64,000 bases of DNA from assembly GCA_036489025.1 (NCBI GenBank), contig DASXGN010000040.1, positions 230,745-294,744 on the forward strand. The letters run 5' to 3'. Source of the DNA: Dryocola sp036489025 (GTDB taxonomy: Bacteria > Pseudomonadota > Gammaproteobacteria > Enterobacterales > Enterobacteriaceae). The translations under genes were made by a program, and so were the position numbers. Below are positions 41,520-49,785 of the stretch, one piece after another. How positions within the stretch are numbered: position 1 is the stretch's first letter; each line of letters starts with the position of its first letter. The notes below the pieces were generated by a model. That model did no database searches. It had not been told where the DNA came from and saw nothing but the letters and a program-made list of their open reading frames with translations.

Positions 41520-43462
41520 CGGCGCTGCTTGAGCTAAAGGATATTCGCCGCAGCTATCCCTCTGGCGATGAGCAGGTCGAGGTGCTCAAGGGCGTCAGCA
41601 TCACTATCGAAGCGGGTGAGATGGTCGCTATCGTTGGCGCATCAGGCTCGGGTAAATCTACCCTGATGAATATTCTTGGCTGCCTGGATAAGCCTTCCAG
41701 CGGCAGCTATTGCGTCGCGGGCGTGGACGTAGCTGCGCTGAACAGTGACGAGCTGGCCACCCTGCGCCGCGAGCATTTCGGGTTTATCTTCCAGCGTTAT
41801 CATTTGCTTTCGCATCTGAATGCGACGCAGAACGTTGAGGTTCCGGCAGTATACGCGGGTACGGCAAGAGTTTATCGCCAACAGCGTGCTCGGGCGCTAT
41901 TAATGCGGCTGGGGCTGGCGGAGCGGGTGGATTATCTCCCTTCACAGCTTTCCGGCGGCCAGCAGCAGCGCGTCAGTATTGCCCGTGCTCTGATGAACGG
42001 CGGACAGGTTATTCTGGCCGATGAGCCAACCGGCGCGCTGGATACTCACTCCGGTGAGGAAGTGATGGCGACCCTCAAGCAGCTGCGCGAGCAGGGGCAC
42101 ACGGTGATTATCGTCACGCACGATCCGCTTGTCGCCGCCCAGGCGCAGCGCGTGATTGAAATCCGCGATGGGGAAATTATTAGCAATCCTCCCGCCGTGA
42201 AGCAGGAAATGAAGCCTAAAAGCGAGGCCGCTTCTCGCCCGGCGATTTCACCGCTTCAGCAAACTTTCAGCAGCTTCCGCGAAGCTTTCTCTATGGCCTG
42301 GCTGGCGCTGGCGGCGAATAAAATGCGCACGCTATTAACGATGCTGGGCATTATTATTGGCATCGCCTCGGTGGTGTCGATTGTGATTGTTGGCGACGCG
42401 GCCAAGCAGCTAGTGCTCGAAGACATTCGCTCCATCGGGACGAACACGATTGACGTTTATCCCGGCAAGGATTTCGGCGATGACGATCCGCAGTATCAGC
42501 AGGCGCTGAAGTACACCGACCTGGCGGCGATTGAGCAGCAGCCGTGGGTTGAGTCGGCCACGCCTTCTATTTCAAGCAACCTGCGCCTGCGCTACGGCAA
42601 CGTGGATGCGGCCGCGAGCGTTAACGGCGTCAACGGGCAGTATTTCAACGTCTACGGCATGACGATGAGCCAGGGCACAACTTTTAACGATGAGCAGCTT
42701 AGCGGGCGCGCTCAGGTCGTGGTGCTCGACAGTAACAGCAAGCGGCAGCTGTTCCCGAATAAAGCCAACGTGGTGGGAGAAGTGGTGCTCGTGGGGAATA
42801 TGCCTGCCACCGTTATCGGCGTGGCAGAAGAGAAACAGTCGATGTTCGGCAGCAGTAAAGTGCTGCGCGTCTGGCTGCCCTATAACACGATGGCGGGACG
42901 AGTGATGGGGCAAAGCTGGCTCAACACGATCACCGTGCGCGTTAAAGAAGGCTATGACAGCCACGAAGCGGAGCAGCAGCTTAACCGTATGCTGGAGCTG
43001 CGCCACGGCAAGAAAGATTTTTTCACCTACAATATGGATGGCCTGTTGAAAACGGCGGAAAAGACCACACGTACTCTTCAGCTGTTCCTGACGCTGGTGG
43101 CGGTTATTTCTCTGCTGGTAGGTGGCATCGGGGTGATGAATATTATGCTGGTGTCGGTCACTGAGCGAACCAAAGAGATTGGTATCCGCATGGCCGTTGG
43201 CGCGAGGGCCAGTGACGTTTTGCAGCAGTTTTTAATTGAGGCGGTGCTGGTTTGTCTGGTGGGCGGCGCGCTGGGCATTTCGCTTTCCCTGCTGATTGCC
43301 TTCACTCTGCAGCTGTTTTTACCGGGCTGGCAGATTGGCTTTTCGCCGATGGCGCTGCTGACGGCTTTTGGCTGTTCGACGGTGACCGGCGTGCTGTTCG
43401 GCTGGCTTCCAGCCCGCAGCGCGGCGCGGTTGAATCCTATCGACGCGCTGGCTCGCGAATAG
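41516..43462 (+). CDS. macB: Macrolide export ATP-binding/permease protein MacB
   Basis: The 648-residue protein (E. coli 648) has an N-terminal nucleotide-binding domain with Walker A GASGSGKST (about 42-50), signature LSGGQQQRVSIARAL (near 144) and Walker B VILADEPTGALD. A membrane part follows with one helix at about 270-295, a large periplasmic domain and three C-terminal helices of FtsX type. The dimer exports macrolides and some peptides through MacA-TolC from the periplasm. It overlaps macA by four bases and ends before a strong bidirectional terminator. Confidence 0.95.
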   Translation: MTALLELKDIRRSYPSGDEQVEVLKGVSITIEAGEMVAIVGASGSGKSTLMNILGCLDKPSSGSYCVAGVDVAALNSDELATLRREHFGFIFQRYHLLSHLNATQNVEVPAVYAGTARVYRQQRARALLMRLGLAERVDYLPSQLSGGQQQRVSIARALMNGGQVILADEPTGALDTHSGEEVMATLKQLREQGHTVIIVTHDPLVAAQAQRVIEIRDGEIISNPPAVKQEMKPKSEAASRPAISPLQQTFSSFREAFSMAWLALAANKMRTLLTMLGIIIGIASVVSIVIVGDAAKQLVLEDIRSIGTNTIDVYPGKDFGDDDPQYQQALKYTDLAAIEQQPWVESATPSISSNLRLRYGNVDAAASVNGVNGQYFNVYGMTMSQGTTFNDEQLSGRAQVVVLDSNSKRQLFPNKANVVGEVVLVGNMPATVIGVAEEKQSMFGSSKVLRVWLPYNTMAGRVMGQSWLNTITVRVKEGYDSHEAEQQLNRMLELRHGKKDFFTYNMDGLLKTAEKTTRTLQLFLTLVAVISLLVGGIGVMNIMLVSVTERTKEIGIRMAVGARASDVLQQFLIEAVLVCLVGGALGISLSLLIAFTLQLFLPGWQIGFSPMALLTAFGCSTVTGVLFGWLPARSAARLNPIDALARE

Positions 43463-43471
43463 CAGGTGATA

Positions 43472-43500
43472 AAAATGCCAGCCGTAAGGGCTGGCATTTT
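43472..43500. terminator. Bidirectional terminator between macB and cspD
   Basis: AAAATGCCAGCC (43472-43483) and GGCTGGCATTTT (43489-43500) form a 12-bp perfect stem with A and T flanks, fitting both the macAB transcript and the convergent cspD transcript. Confidence 0.88.
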
Positions 43501-43533
43501 GACTTGAGGATGTACACAATAAAACGCAGGGGA

Positions 43534-43758
43534 TCAGGCGACCGCCGCTTCCGCTTCGAGAGGGACGATAAGACTGGCATGATTGCCTTTTGGCCCCTGA
43601 TGTACATCAAACCTGACAGATTGCCCGGCTTTAAGCGTTCTGTATCCATCCATCTGAATGGTGGAGTAATGCGCGAAGATATCTTCGCCGCCGCCTTCAG
43701 GGCAAATGAACCCGAACCCTTTGGCGTTATTGAACCATTTAACTGTACCCGTCTCCAT
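43534..43758 (-). CDS. cspD: Cold-shock-like DNA replication inhibitor CspD
   Basis: With ATG at 43758 the protein has 74 residues, nearly identical to E. coli CspD. The RNP motifs KGFGFI and EDIFAHY of the cold-shock OB fold are present; the C-terminal EAEAAVA tail is typical of CspD. It is stationary-phase and starvation induced, binds single-stranded DNA and inhibits replication. The upstream frame extension to 43827 is not needed. It is divergent from clpS, as in E. coli. Confidence 0.95.
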   Translation of the reverse strand: METGTVKWFNNAKGFGFICPEGGGEDIFAHYSTIQMDGYRTLKAGQSVRFDVHQGPKGNHASLIVPLEAEAAVA

Positions 43759-44081
43759 GCTTCGACATCCTTCGTAAATCTTATAAGTGAGATGGAATGA
43801 ACCGGTGGGTAAGGGCGAGCTGTTCAAAACCTCGCCAACTCACGCTTGTACAATGTAGATAATTTAATCACTGCGTCAAGCGCTCAACGGGGGGGAAGAG
43901 ACGAAAATCAGTCAAAAATTTGAAGCAGTTAACGCTATTGCCATTAATGTGACGCAGGTCGCGATGAGGCGCAGTCGGCACTTTTTGAGACAATTAGTGG
44001 TAACCGCCAAAAGCGTATTACACTCAACCTAAGGGCCTCGTTTGGTTAGCTCCGGACGAATAAACATGATGACGATTCGCA
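43759..44081. other. Intergenic region cspD-clpS
   Basis: A 323-bp divergent regulatory region. It contains a G-run (GGGGGGG at about 43888-43896), AT-rich tracts around 43850-43880 and 43900-43950, and no supported reading frame. Promoters for cspD and clpS-clpA must be here, but I cannot place them surely. Confidence 0.55.
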
Positions 44082-44402
44082 ATGGGTAAGACGAACGACT
44101 GGTTAGACTTTGACCAACTAACAGGCGATAAACTGCGCGAAGCGCTAAAACCACCGTCTATGTATAAAGTAATGTTAATGAACGATGACTACACGCCGAT
44201 GGAATTTGTTATTGACGTGCTGCAAAAGTTCTTTTCTTATGATGTAGAGCGAGCCACGCAATTGATGCTCACGGTTCACTATCAGGGTAAGGCCATCTGT
44301 GGCATCTTTACTGCAGAAGTGGCGGAAACCAAAGTCGCGATGGTGAATCAGTATGCCAGGGAGAATGAACATCCTTTGCTGTGTACGCTAGAACAAGCCT
44401 GA
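44082..44402 (+). CDS. clpS: ATP-dependent Clp protease adaptor ClpS
   Basis: The 106-residue adaptor (E. coli 106) starts MGKTNDWLDFDQL with a flexible N-terminal extension, then the core fold with YKVMLMNDDYTPMEFVIDVLQ, whose Asn-Asp-Asp residues bind the alpha-amino group of N-degron substrates, and TAEVAETKV. It delivers N-end-rule substrates to ClpA and blocks ssrA substrates. It precedes clpA by 28 bases and is likely co-transcribed. Confidence 0.95.
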   Translation: MGKTNDWLDFDQLTGDKLREALKPPSMYKVMLMNDDYTPMEFVIDVLQKFFSYDVERATQLMLTVHYQGKAICGIFTAEVAETKVAMVNQYARENEHPLLCTLEQA

Positions 44403-44430
44403 AGAAGGCAAAAATTTGGGGGAGGTGCCT

Positions 44431-46704
44431 ATGCTCAATCAAGAACTGGAACTCAGTTTAAACATGGCTTTCGCCAGAGCGCGCGAGCACCGTCATGAGT
44501 TTATGACCGTCGAGCATCTGTTACTGGCATTGCTCAGTAACCCATCGGCCCGCGAGGCGCTGGAAGCGTGTAGCGTGGATCTGGTGGCGCTGCGCCAGGA
44601 ACTCGAAGCCTTCATCGAACAAACCACGCCGGTGCTGCCTGCCAGCGAAGAAGAGCGTGATACGCAACCTACGCTCAGCTTCCAGCGCGTATTGCAGCGC
44701 GCGGTCTTCCACGTTCAGTCTTCTGGTCGCAGTGAGGTTACGGGCGCAAACGTGCTGGTGGCCATCTTTAGCGAGCAGGAATCCCAGGCAGCCTATCTGC
44801 TGCGTAAACATGAAGTCAGCCGCCTCGATGTGGTGAACTTCATCTCCCATGGCACGCGTAAAGACGAGCCAAATCAGGCGTCGGGTTCAGAGAATCCGGT
44901 CAATGAAGAGCAAGCAGGCGGGGAGGAACGTATGGAAAACTTCACCACCAATCTCAACCAGCTTGCGCGCGTGGGCGGTATCGATCCGCTGATTGGCCGC
45001 GATAAAGAGCTGGAGCGAGCGATTCAGGTGCTGTGCCGCCGCCGTAAAAATAACCCGCTGCTGGTGGGCGAATCTGGCGTAGGTAAAACCGCCATTGCCG
45101 AAGGGCTGGCCTGGCGTATCGTGCAGGGCGACGTACCGGAAGTAATGGCCGACTGCACCATTTACTCGCTGGATATCGGCTCGCTGCTGGCCGGGACTAA
45201 ATATCGCGGCGACTTTGAGAAGCGCTTCAAAGCCCTGCTAAAACAGCTTGAACAGGACCAGAACAGCATTCTGTTCATTGATGAAATCCACACCATTATC
45301 GGTGCGGGTGCCGCGTCGGGCGGGCAGGTGGATGCGGCAAATCTGATTAAGCCGCTGCTGTCCGGCGGTAAGATCCGCGTCATCGGCTCCACGACTTACC
45401 AGGAATTCAGCAATATCTTTGAGAAAGACCGTGCGCTGGCGCGTCGCTTCCAGAAGATTGATATTACTGAGCCAAGCGTTGAAGAGACCGTGCAGATCAT
45501 CAACGGCCTGAAACCGAAGTACGAAGCTCACCACGACGTGCGTTATACCGCGAAAGCCATTCGCGCGGCGGTAGAACTGGCGGTGAAATATATCAACGAT
45601 CGCCATCTGCCGGATAAAGCCATCGACGTTATCGATGAGGCTGGAGCGCGCAGCCGCCTGATGCCGGTGAGCAAACGTAAGAAAACAGTCAACGTGGCGG
45701 ATATTGAAACCGTCGTGGCCCGCATCGCGCGTATCCCGGAAAAAAGCGTTTCAGCAAGCGATCGCGACACGCTGAAAAACCTCGGCGACCGTCTGAAAAT
45801 GCTGGTGTTTGGTCAGGATAAAGCCATTGAGGCGTTAACCGAGGCCATCAAGATGAGCCGTGCCGGGCTTGGGCAGGATCACAAACCTGTCGGTTCTTTC
45901 CTTTTTGCCGGGCCTACCGGGGTAGGGAAAACCGAAGTTACGGTTCAGCTGGCGAAGTCGCTGGGCATTGAGCTGCTGCGGTTTGATATGTCCGAATATA
46001 TGGAGCGTCATACCGTGAGCCGTCTGATCGGTGCACCTCCGGGCTACGTTGGCTTCGATCAGGGCGGTCTGCTGACCGATGCGGTGATCAAACATCCGCA
46101 CGCGGTTCTGCTGCTGGATGAAATCGAAAAAGCGCATCCGGACGTCTTCAACCTGCTGCTACAGGTGATGGATAACGGTACGCTGACCGATAACAACGGC
46201 CGCAAGGCGGACTTCCGCAACGTAATTCTGGTGATGACCACCAACGCCGGCGTGCGCGAAACCGAGCGTAAGTCTATTGGCCTGATTCGTCAGGACAACA
46301 GCACCGACGCGATGGAAGAGATCAAAAAGATCTTTACCCCGGAATTCCGCAATCGTCTGGACAACATTATCTGGTTCAACCATCTCTCAACGGATGTGAT
46401 CCACCAGGTGGTCGACAAATTTATCGTCGAGCTTCAGGTGCAGCTGGATCAGAAAGGCGTCTCTCTGGAAGTGAGCCAGGAAGCGCGCGACTGGCTGGCA
46501 GAGAAGGGTTACGACCGGGCAATGGGCGCACGCCCGATGACGCGAGTCATTCAGGATAACCTGAAGAAACCGCTTGCCAACGAGCTGCTGTTCGGCACGC
46601 TGGTAGATGGCGGACAGGTTATTGTGGCGCTGGATACCAAGCTTAATGAGCTGACCTACGATTTCCAGGCCGCTCAGAAACGCAAGCCGGAAGCGGCCCA
46701 CTAG
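44431..46704 (+). CDS. clpA: ATP-dependent Clp protease ATP-binding subunit ClpA
   Basis: The ATG at 44431 follows GGGGGAGGTGCCT and gives 757 residues (E. coli 758). The N-domain (1-140, MLNQELELSLNMAFARAREH) docks ClpS. Two AAA+ modules follow: D1 with Walker A GESGVGKTAIAEG (near 210) and D2 with GPTGVGKTEVT (near 495), plus the IGL/IGF-type ClpP-binding loop around KSIGLIRQDNS. It unfolds proteins into ClpP. A GTG start at 44416 is possible but unlike E. coli. Confidence 0.96.
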   Translation: MLNQELELSLNMAFARAREHRHEFMTVEHLLLALLSNPSAREALEACSVDLVALRQELEAFIEQTTPVLPASEEERDTQPTLSFQRVLQRAVFHVQSSGRSEVTGANVLVAIFSEQESQAAYLLRKHEVSRLDVVNFISHGTRKDEPNQASGSENPVNEEQAGGEERMENFTTNLNQLARVGGIDPLIGRDKELERAIQVLCRRRKNNPLLVGESGVGKTAIAEGLAWRIVQGDVPEVMADCTIYSLDIGSLLAGTKYRGDFEKRFKALLKQLEQDQNSILFIDEIHTIIGAGAASGGQVDAANLIKPLLSGGKIRVIGSTTYQEFSNIFEKDRALARRFQKIDITEPSVEETVQIINGLKPKYEAHHDVRYTAKAIRAAVELAVKYINDRHLPDKAIDVIDEAGARSRLMPVSKRKKTVNVADIETVVARIARIPEKSVSASDRDTLKNLGDRLKMLVFGQDKAIEALTEAIKMSRAGLGQDHKPVGSFLFAGPTGVGKTEVTVQLAKSLGIELLRFDMSEYMERHTVSRLIGAPPGYVGFDQGGLLTDAVIKHPHAVLLLDEIEKAHPDVFNLLLQVMDNGTLTDNNGRKADFRNVILVMTTNAGVRETERKSIGLIRQDNSTDAMEEIKKIFTPEFRNRLDNIIWFNHLSTDVIHQVVDKFIVELQVQLDQKGVSLEVSQEARDWLAEKGYDRAMGARPMTRVIQDNLKKPLANELLFGTLVDGGQVIVALDTKLNELTYDFQAAQKRKPEAAH

Positions 46705-46720
46705 CCGTGATTCGGAGATA

Positions 46721-46752
46721 AAAAAAGGCCGGGGATTAACCCGGCCTTTTTA
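46721..46752. terminator. Bidirectional terminator between clpA and infA
   Basis: GGCCGGG (46727-46733) and CCCGGCC (46740-46746) form the stem, with A residues before and T residues after, serving both convergent genes. Confidence 0.88.
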
Positions 46753-46804
46753 TTGGTCAGACTTCAACGCCCCCAGCAGCGCAGGCGGCGGAAATTAAAA
46801 ACTA

Positions 46805-47023
46805 TTAACGACTACGGAAGACAATGCGGCCTTTGCTCAGGTCGTACGGGGTCAGCTCAACAGTGACTTTGTCGCCCGTCAGGATGCGGATATAGTTTTT
46901 GCGCATTTTACCGGAGATATGAGCGGTTACCACGTGCCCGTTTTCCAGCTCAACGCGGAACATGGTGTTAGGTAACGTATCAAGAACGGTACCCTGCATT
47001 TCAATATTGTCTTCTTTGGCCAT
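46805..47023 (-). CDS. infA: Translation initiation factor IF-1
   Basis: The 72-residue OB-fold protein is practically identical to E. coli IF-1 (MAKEDNIEMQGTVLDTLPNTMFRVELENGH in parts, then IRILTGDKVTVELTPYDLSKGRI). It binds the A site of the 30S subunit during initiation. It is read leftwards with a 283-bp upstream region (47024-47306) before aat, which should hold its promoters. In E. coli K-12 a tRNA-Ser gene (serW) lies near here; none is visible in the 100 bases between clpA and infA. Confidence 0.97.
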   Translation of the reverse strand: MAKEDNIEMQGTVLDTLPNTMFRVELENGHVVTAHISGKMRKNYIRILTGDKVTVELTPYDLSKGRIVFRSR

Positions 47024-47306
47024 CTAATCCTCGGGGGTATCACTACCATAGTTTTGAACCGGCAAGATAATGCCGAAGTTCTCTTATCATGTAAAGAATT
47101 GTTGGTGAAATCACCAGCAAAGTGCATTTTGCACATTACCCGTTAACCACGCGAGATTCGCACTGCATGCGCTTTAGACGAGGGTGCGAAGAGATAAACG
47201 ATGGGCTTCCCTTTAAACTTCTTATCCCAAACGACTGCGGGGTAATGGGCAGAGTTCACTCTGCGGCGCTAATTATAACACCCTCAACTAAATTGTGCCG
47301 TAAACA

Positions 47307-48005
47307 TTATTGCGAACTCAGCGTTTGGGGCACCCAACAGTGAGAACTCAGGTGTTCCGTACGTAAAGCCGCCAGATGTTGTAGATAATCCCGGCGTGGA
47401 ATTTCAACCGCGCCCAGTGATGCCGTATGAGAATTTAAAACCTGGCAATCAATGAGCTTTCCGCCGTGGCCCGAGAAGTGCTGGCAGAAAACCAGCAGCG
47501 CTGTTTTAGAGGCGTTTACGCGGCGGCTAAACATCGATTCACCGCAGAATAATGCGCCCTGAATAACGCCGTACATGCCGCCGACTAATTCACGGCCTTC
47601 CCAGACCTCAATAGAATGCGCATAGCCCAGCTCATATAAGCGGGTATAGGCTTCGGTAATGTCAGAGGTAATCCACGTTCCTTCATCGCGATCGCTTGCG
47701 CAGCCTGCGATAACCTGTTCAAAGGCATGGTTCAGCGTCACCCGGTACGGGGAATGATTATGGAACCGTCTCATGCTGCGGCTAAGGTGGAACCGTTCGG
47801 GGATCAACACGGCCCGCGGATCCGGCGACCACCATAAAATTGGGTCGCCCGGCGAAAACCACGGGAAAATGCCGCGTTGATACGCCATCAGCAAACGAGC
47901 CGGGCTAAGATCGCCCCCGAGCGCCAGTAATCCATTAGGTTCACGCAGCGCGCCTTCCGGTGAAGGGAAGGCAATTGAGTCACGAGCAAGCTGTATCAGA
48001 CGCAT
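47307..48005 (-). CDS. aat: Leucyl/phenylalanyl-tRNA-protein transferase Aat
   Basis: With the ATG at 48005 (MRLIQLARDSIAFPSPEGALREPNGLLALGGDLSP in parts) the enzyme has 232 residues (E. coli 234). Conserved blocks are RGIFPWFSPGDPILWWSPDPR, GCASDRDEGTWIT, GGMYGVIQGALFCGESMFS and LIDCQVLNSHTASLGAVEIPRR. It adds Leu or Phe to proteins with N-terminal Arg or Lys, creating N-degrons that ClpS-ClpAP (encoded nearby) then recognises. It is the last gene of a cydDC-aat run, 58 bases after cydC. Confidence 0.95.
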   Translation of the reverse strand: MRLIQLARDSIAFPSPEGALREPNGLLALGGDLSPARLLMAYQRGIFPWFSPGDPILWWSPDPRAVLIPERFHLSRSMRRFHNHSPYRVTLNHAFEQVIAGCASDRDEGTWITSDITEAYTRLYELGYAHSIEVWEGRELVGGMYGVIQGALFCGESMFSRRVNASKTALLVFCQHFSGHGGKLIDCQVLNSHTASLGAVEIPRRDYLQHLAALRTEHLSSHCWVPQTLSSQ

Positions 48006-48063
48006 GACTTTAACACTCCCCCACAAAGCTAATTATTGATTGATAATAGACTATTCGCAGGCC

Positions 48064-49785
48064 TTACAGGCGTTGGCGGAACTGATAATAGCGGCCGCCG
48101 GTAGCCAGCAAATCTGCGTGATTACCTTGCTCAATAATTTGTCCGTTGTCCATCACAATTATGCTGTCGAAACGTGCCAGTCCGCGCAGGCGATGAGTGA
48201 CCATCAGCACTGTTTTTCCTGTTGTGACCTCAGCCAGTAAATCCAGAATCTGACGTTCAGTTTCGGCGTCCAGGCCTTCGGTTGGCTCATCAAGCAGCAT
48301 CAGTGGCGCATTGTGTAAAAGCGCGCGCGCAATAGCCAGCCTGCGCAGCTCGCCGCCTGATAGTGGACGGCCACCTTCACCAAGCCAGCTGTTTAACCCT
48401 GCATCCAACAGCAGCTTTTCCAGGCCGACCCGTTCCAGCATTGAGCTTAGCTCTGCGTCGCTTGCCTGCGGCGCGGCTAACAGCAGGTTATCCCGCAGGG
48501 TTGCGCTAAACAGATGGACGCGCTGCGGCACCACGCTGGTTGCGGCTCGTAGAGTCGCTTCACTCAGCTCGGCCAGTCGCTTGCCGTTGAAAAGAATTTC
48601 GCCCCGCTGAGGATCCCAGGCTCTGGTCAGCAGCTGGAGAAGCGTGGATTTACCGCAGCCGGTGCGGCCCAAAATTGCTACGTGTTGTCCGGCATGAACA
48701 ACCAGCGAAATGCCACTCAGCGCAGCTTGCGGCTGGTCGGGGTAGGTGAAGCTGGCTTCTGCAATCTCAACTGAAACTTCAGCAGGTGCGGTTTGCTCCT
48801 GCGTCGTGAAGCTGACCTCAGGTTCCTGACTGGTGATTTGCGTGACGCGCAGCGCCGAAGCTATGACTTGCCCAAGGTGCTGGAATGCACCGGTCACCGG
48901 GGCGAGGGCTTCAAAAGCGGCCAGCGCGCAGAAGACAAACAGAGCGATGAGTGCGCCTGGCGAAGTATTGCCTCCGACGCCTGCCGCCGCCATCCACAGC
49001 ATTGCCACCACGGCCACCCCGCTAATCAGCAGCATGATTGCCTGGGACAACGCGGTCAGTTCGGACTGGCGACGCTGTGCTTCCTGCCAGCTATCTTCCG
49101 TAGCATCGAGCTGTTCGCGATAGCGCTTTGTTGCACCAAAAATTGTCAGCTCAGCGTGGCCCTGCAGCCAGGCCGTAAGCTGCTGGCGATATTGGCCGCG
49201 CTGAATAGTCAGGGCTTCTCCCGTTGGCTTTCCGGCGTAATAAAACAGCGGCGGCAACAGGATCAGCGTAGCCAGCAAAATTGCGCCCAGCGTTAAGGCC
49301 AGCTGCACATCAAGGAAGCTAAGGCCAAAGGTCACCACGACGATCACCACGAACGCCCCGATAAGCGGAGAGATGACGCGGAGGTAAAGGTGATCGAGCG
49401 TGTCGACATCGGCAACCAGGCGATTAAGCAGCTCACCCTGACGAAAACGCGCCAGCCCGGCAGGGGAGAGCGGTAATAATTTGCTGAAGGTAAATACCCG
49501 CAGATGCTGGAGCACGCGGAACGTTGCGTCGTGGCTTACCAGACGCTCGAAATAGCGCCCGGCCGTGCGCGTAATGGCCGCGCCGCGCACGCCCGCAGCG
49601 GGTAGCATGTAGTTAAAACTATAAATTCCGGCAACGCCGACCACCGAGGAAGCCGAGAGGAACCAGCCTGAAAGCGTCAGCAGGCCAATGCTTGCCAGCA
49701 AAGTGACGATGGCGAGGACGACACCAAGTGAAAGCAGCCAGATATGGCGACGGTAAAGCGCCAGATAGGGGAGTAGTGCGCGCAT
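48064..49785 (-). CDS. cydC: Glutathione/cysteine ABC exporter subunit CydC
   Basis: The 573-residue half-transporter (E. coli 573) has six helices in the first 310 residues and a C-terminal ATPase with Walker A GRTGCGKSTLL (near 370), signature LSGGELRRLAIARAL and Walker B LMLLDEPTEGLD. With CydD it forms the heterodimer that exports glutathione and cysteine to the periplasm and is needed for cytochrome bd assembly. Its ATG overlaps the cydD stop by one base. Confidence 0.95.
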   Translation of the reverse strand: MRALLPYLALYRRHIWLLSLGVVLAIVTLLASIGLLTLSGWFLSASSVVGVAGIYSFNYMLPAAGVRGAAITRTAGRYFERLVSHDATFRVLQHLRVFTFSKLLPLSPAGLARFRQGELLNRLVADVDTLDHLYLRVISPLIGAFVVIVVVTFGLSFLDVQLALTLGAILLATLILLPPLFYYAGKPTGEALTIQRGQYRQQLTAWLQGHAELTIFGATKRYREQLDATEDSWQEAQRRQSELTALSQAIMLLISGVAVVAMLWMAAAGVGGNTSPGALIALFVFCALAAFEALAPVTGAFQHLGQVIASALRVTQITSQEPEVSFTTQEQTAPAEVSVEIAEASFTYPDQPQAALSGISLVVHAGQHVAILGRTGCGKSTLLQLLTRAWDPQRGEILFNGKRLAELSEATLRAATSVVPQRVHLFSATLRDNLLLAAPQASDAELSSMLERVGLEKLLLDAGLNSWLGEGGRPLSGGELRRLAIARALLHNAPLMLLDEPTEGLDAETERQILDLLAEVTTGKTVLMVTHRLRGLARFDSIIVMDNGQIIEQGNHADLLATGGRYYQFRQRL

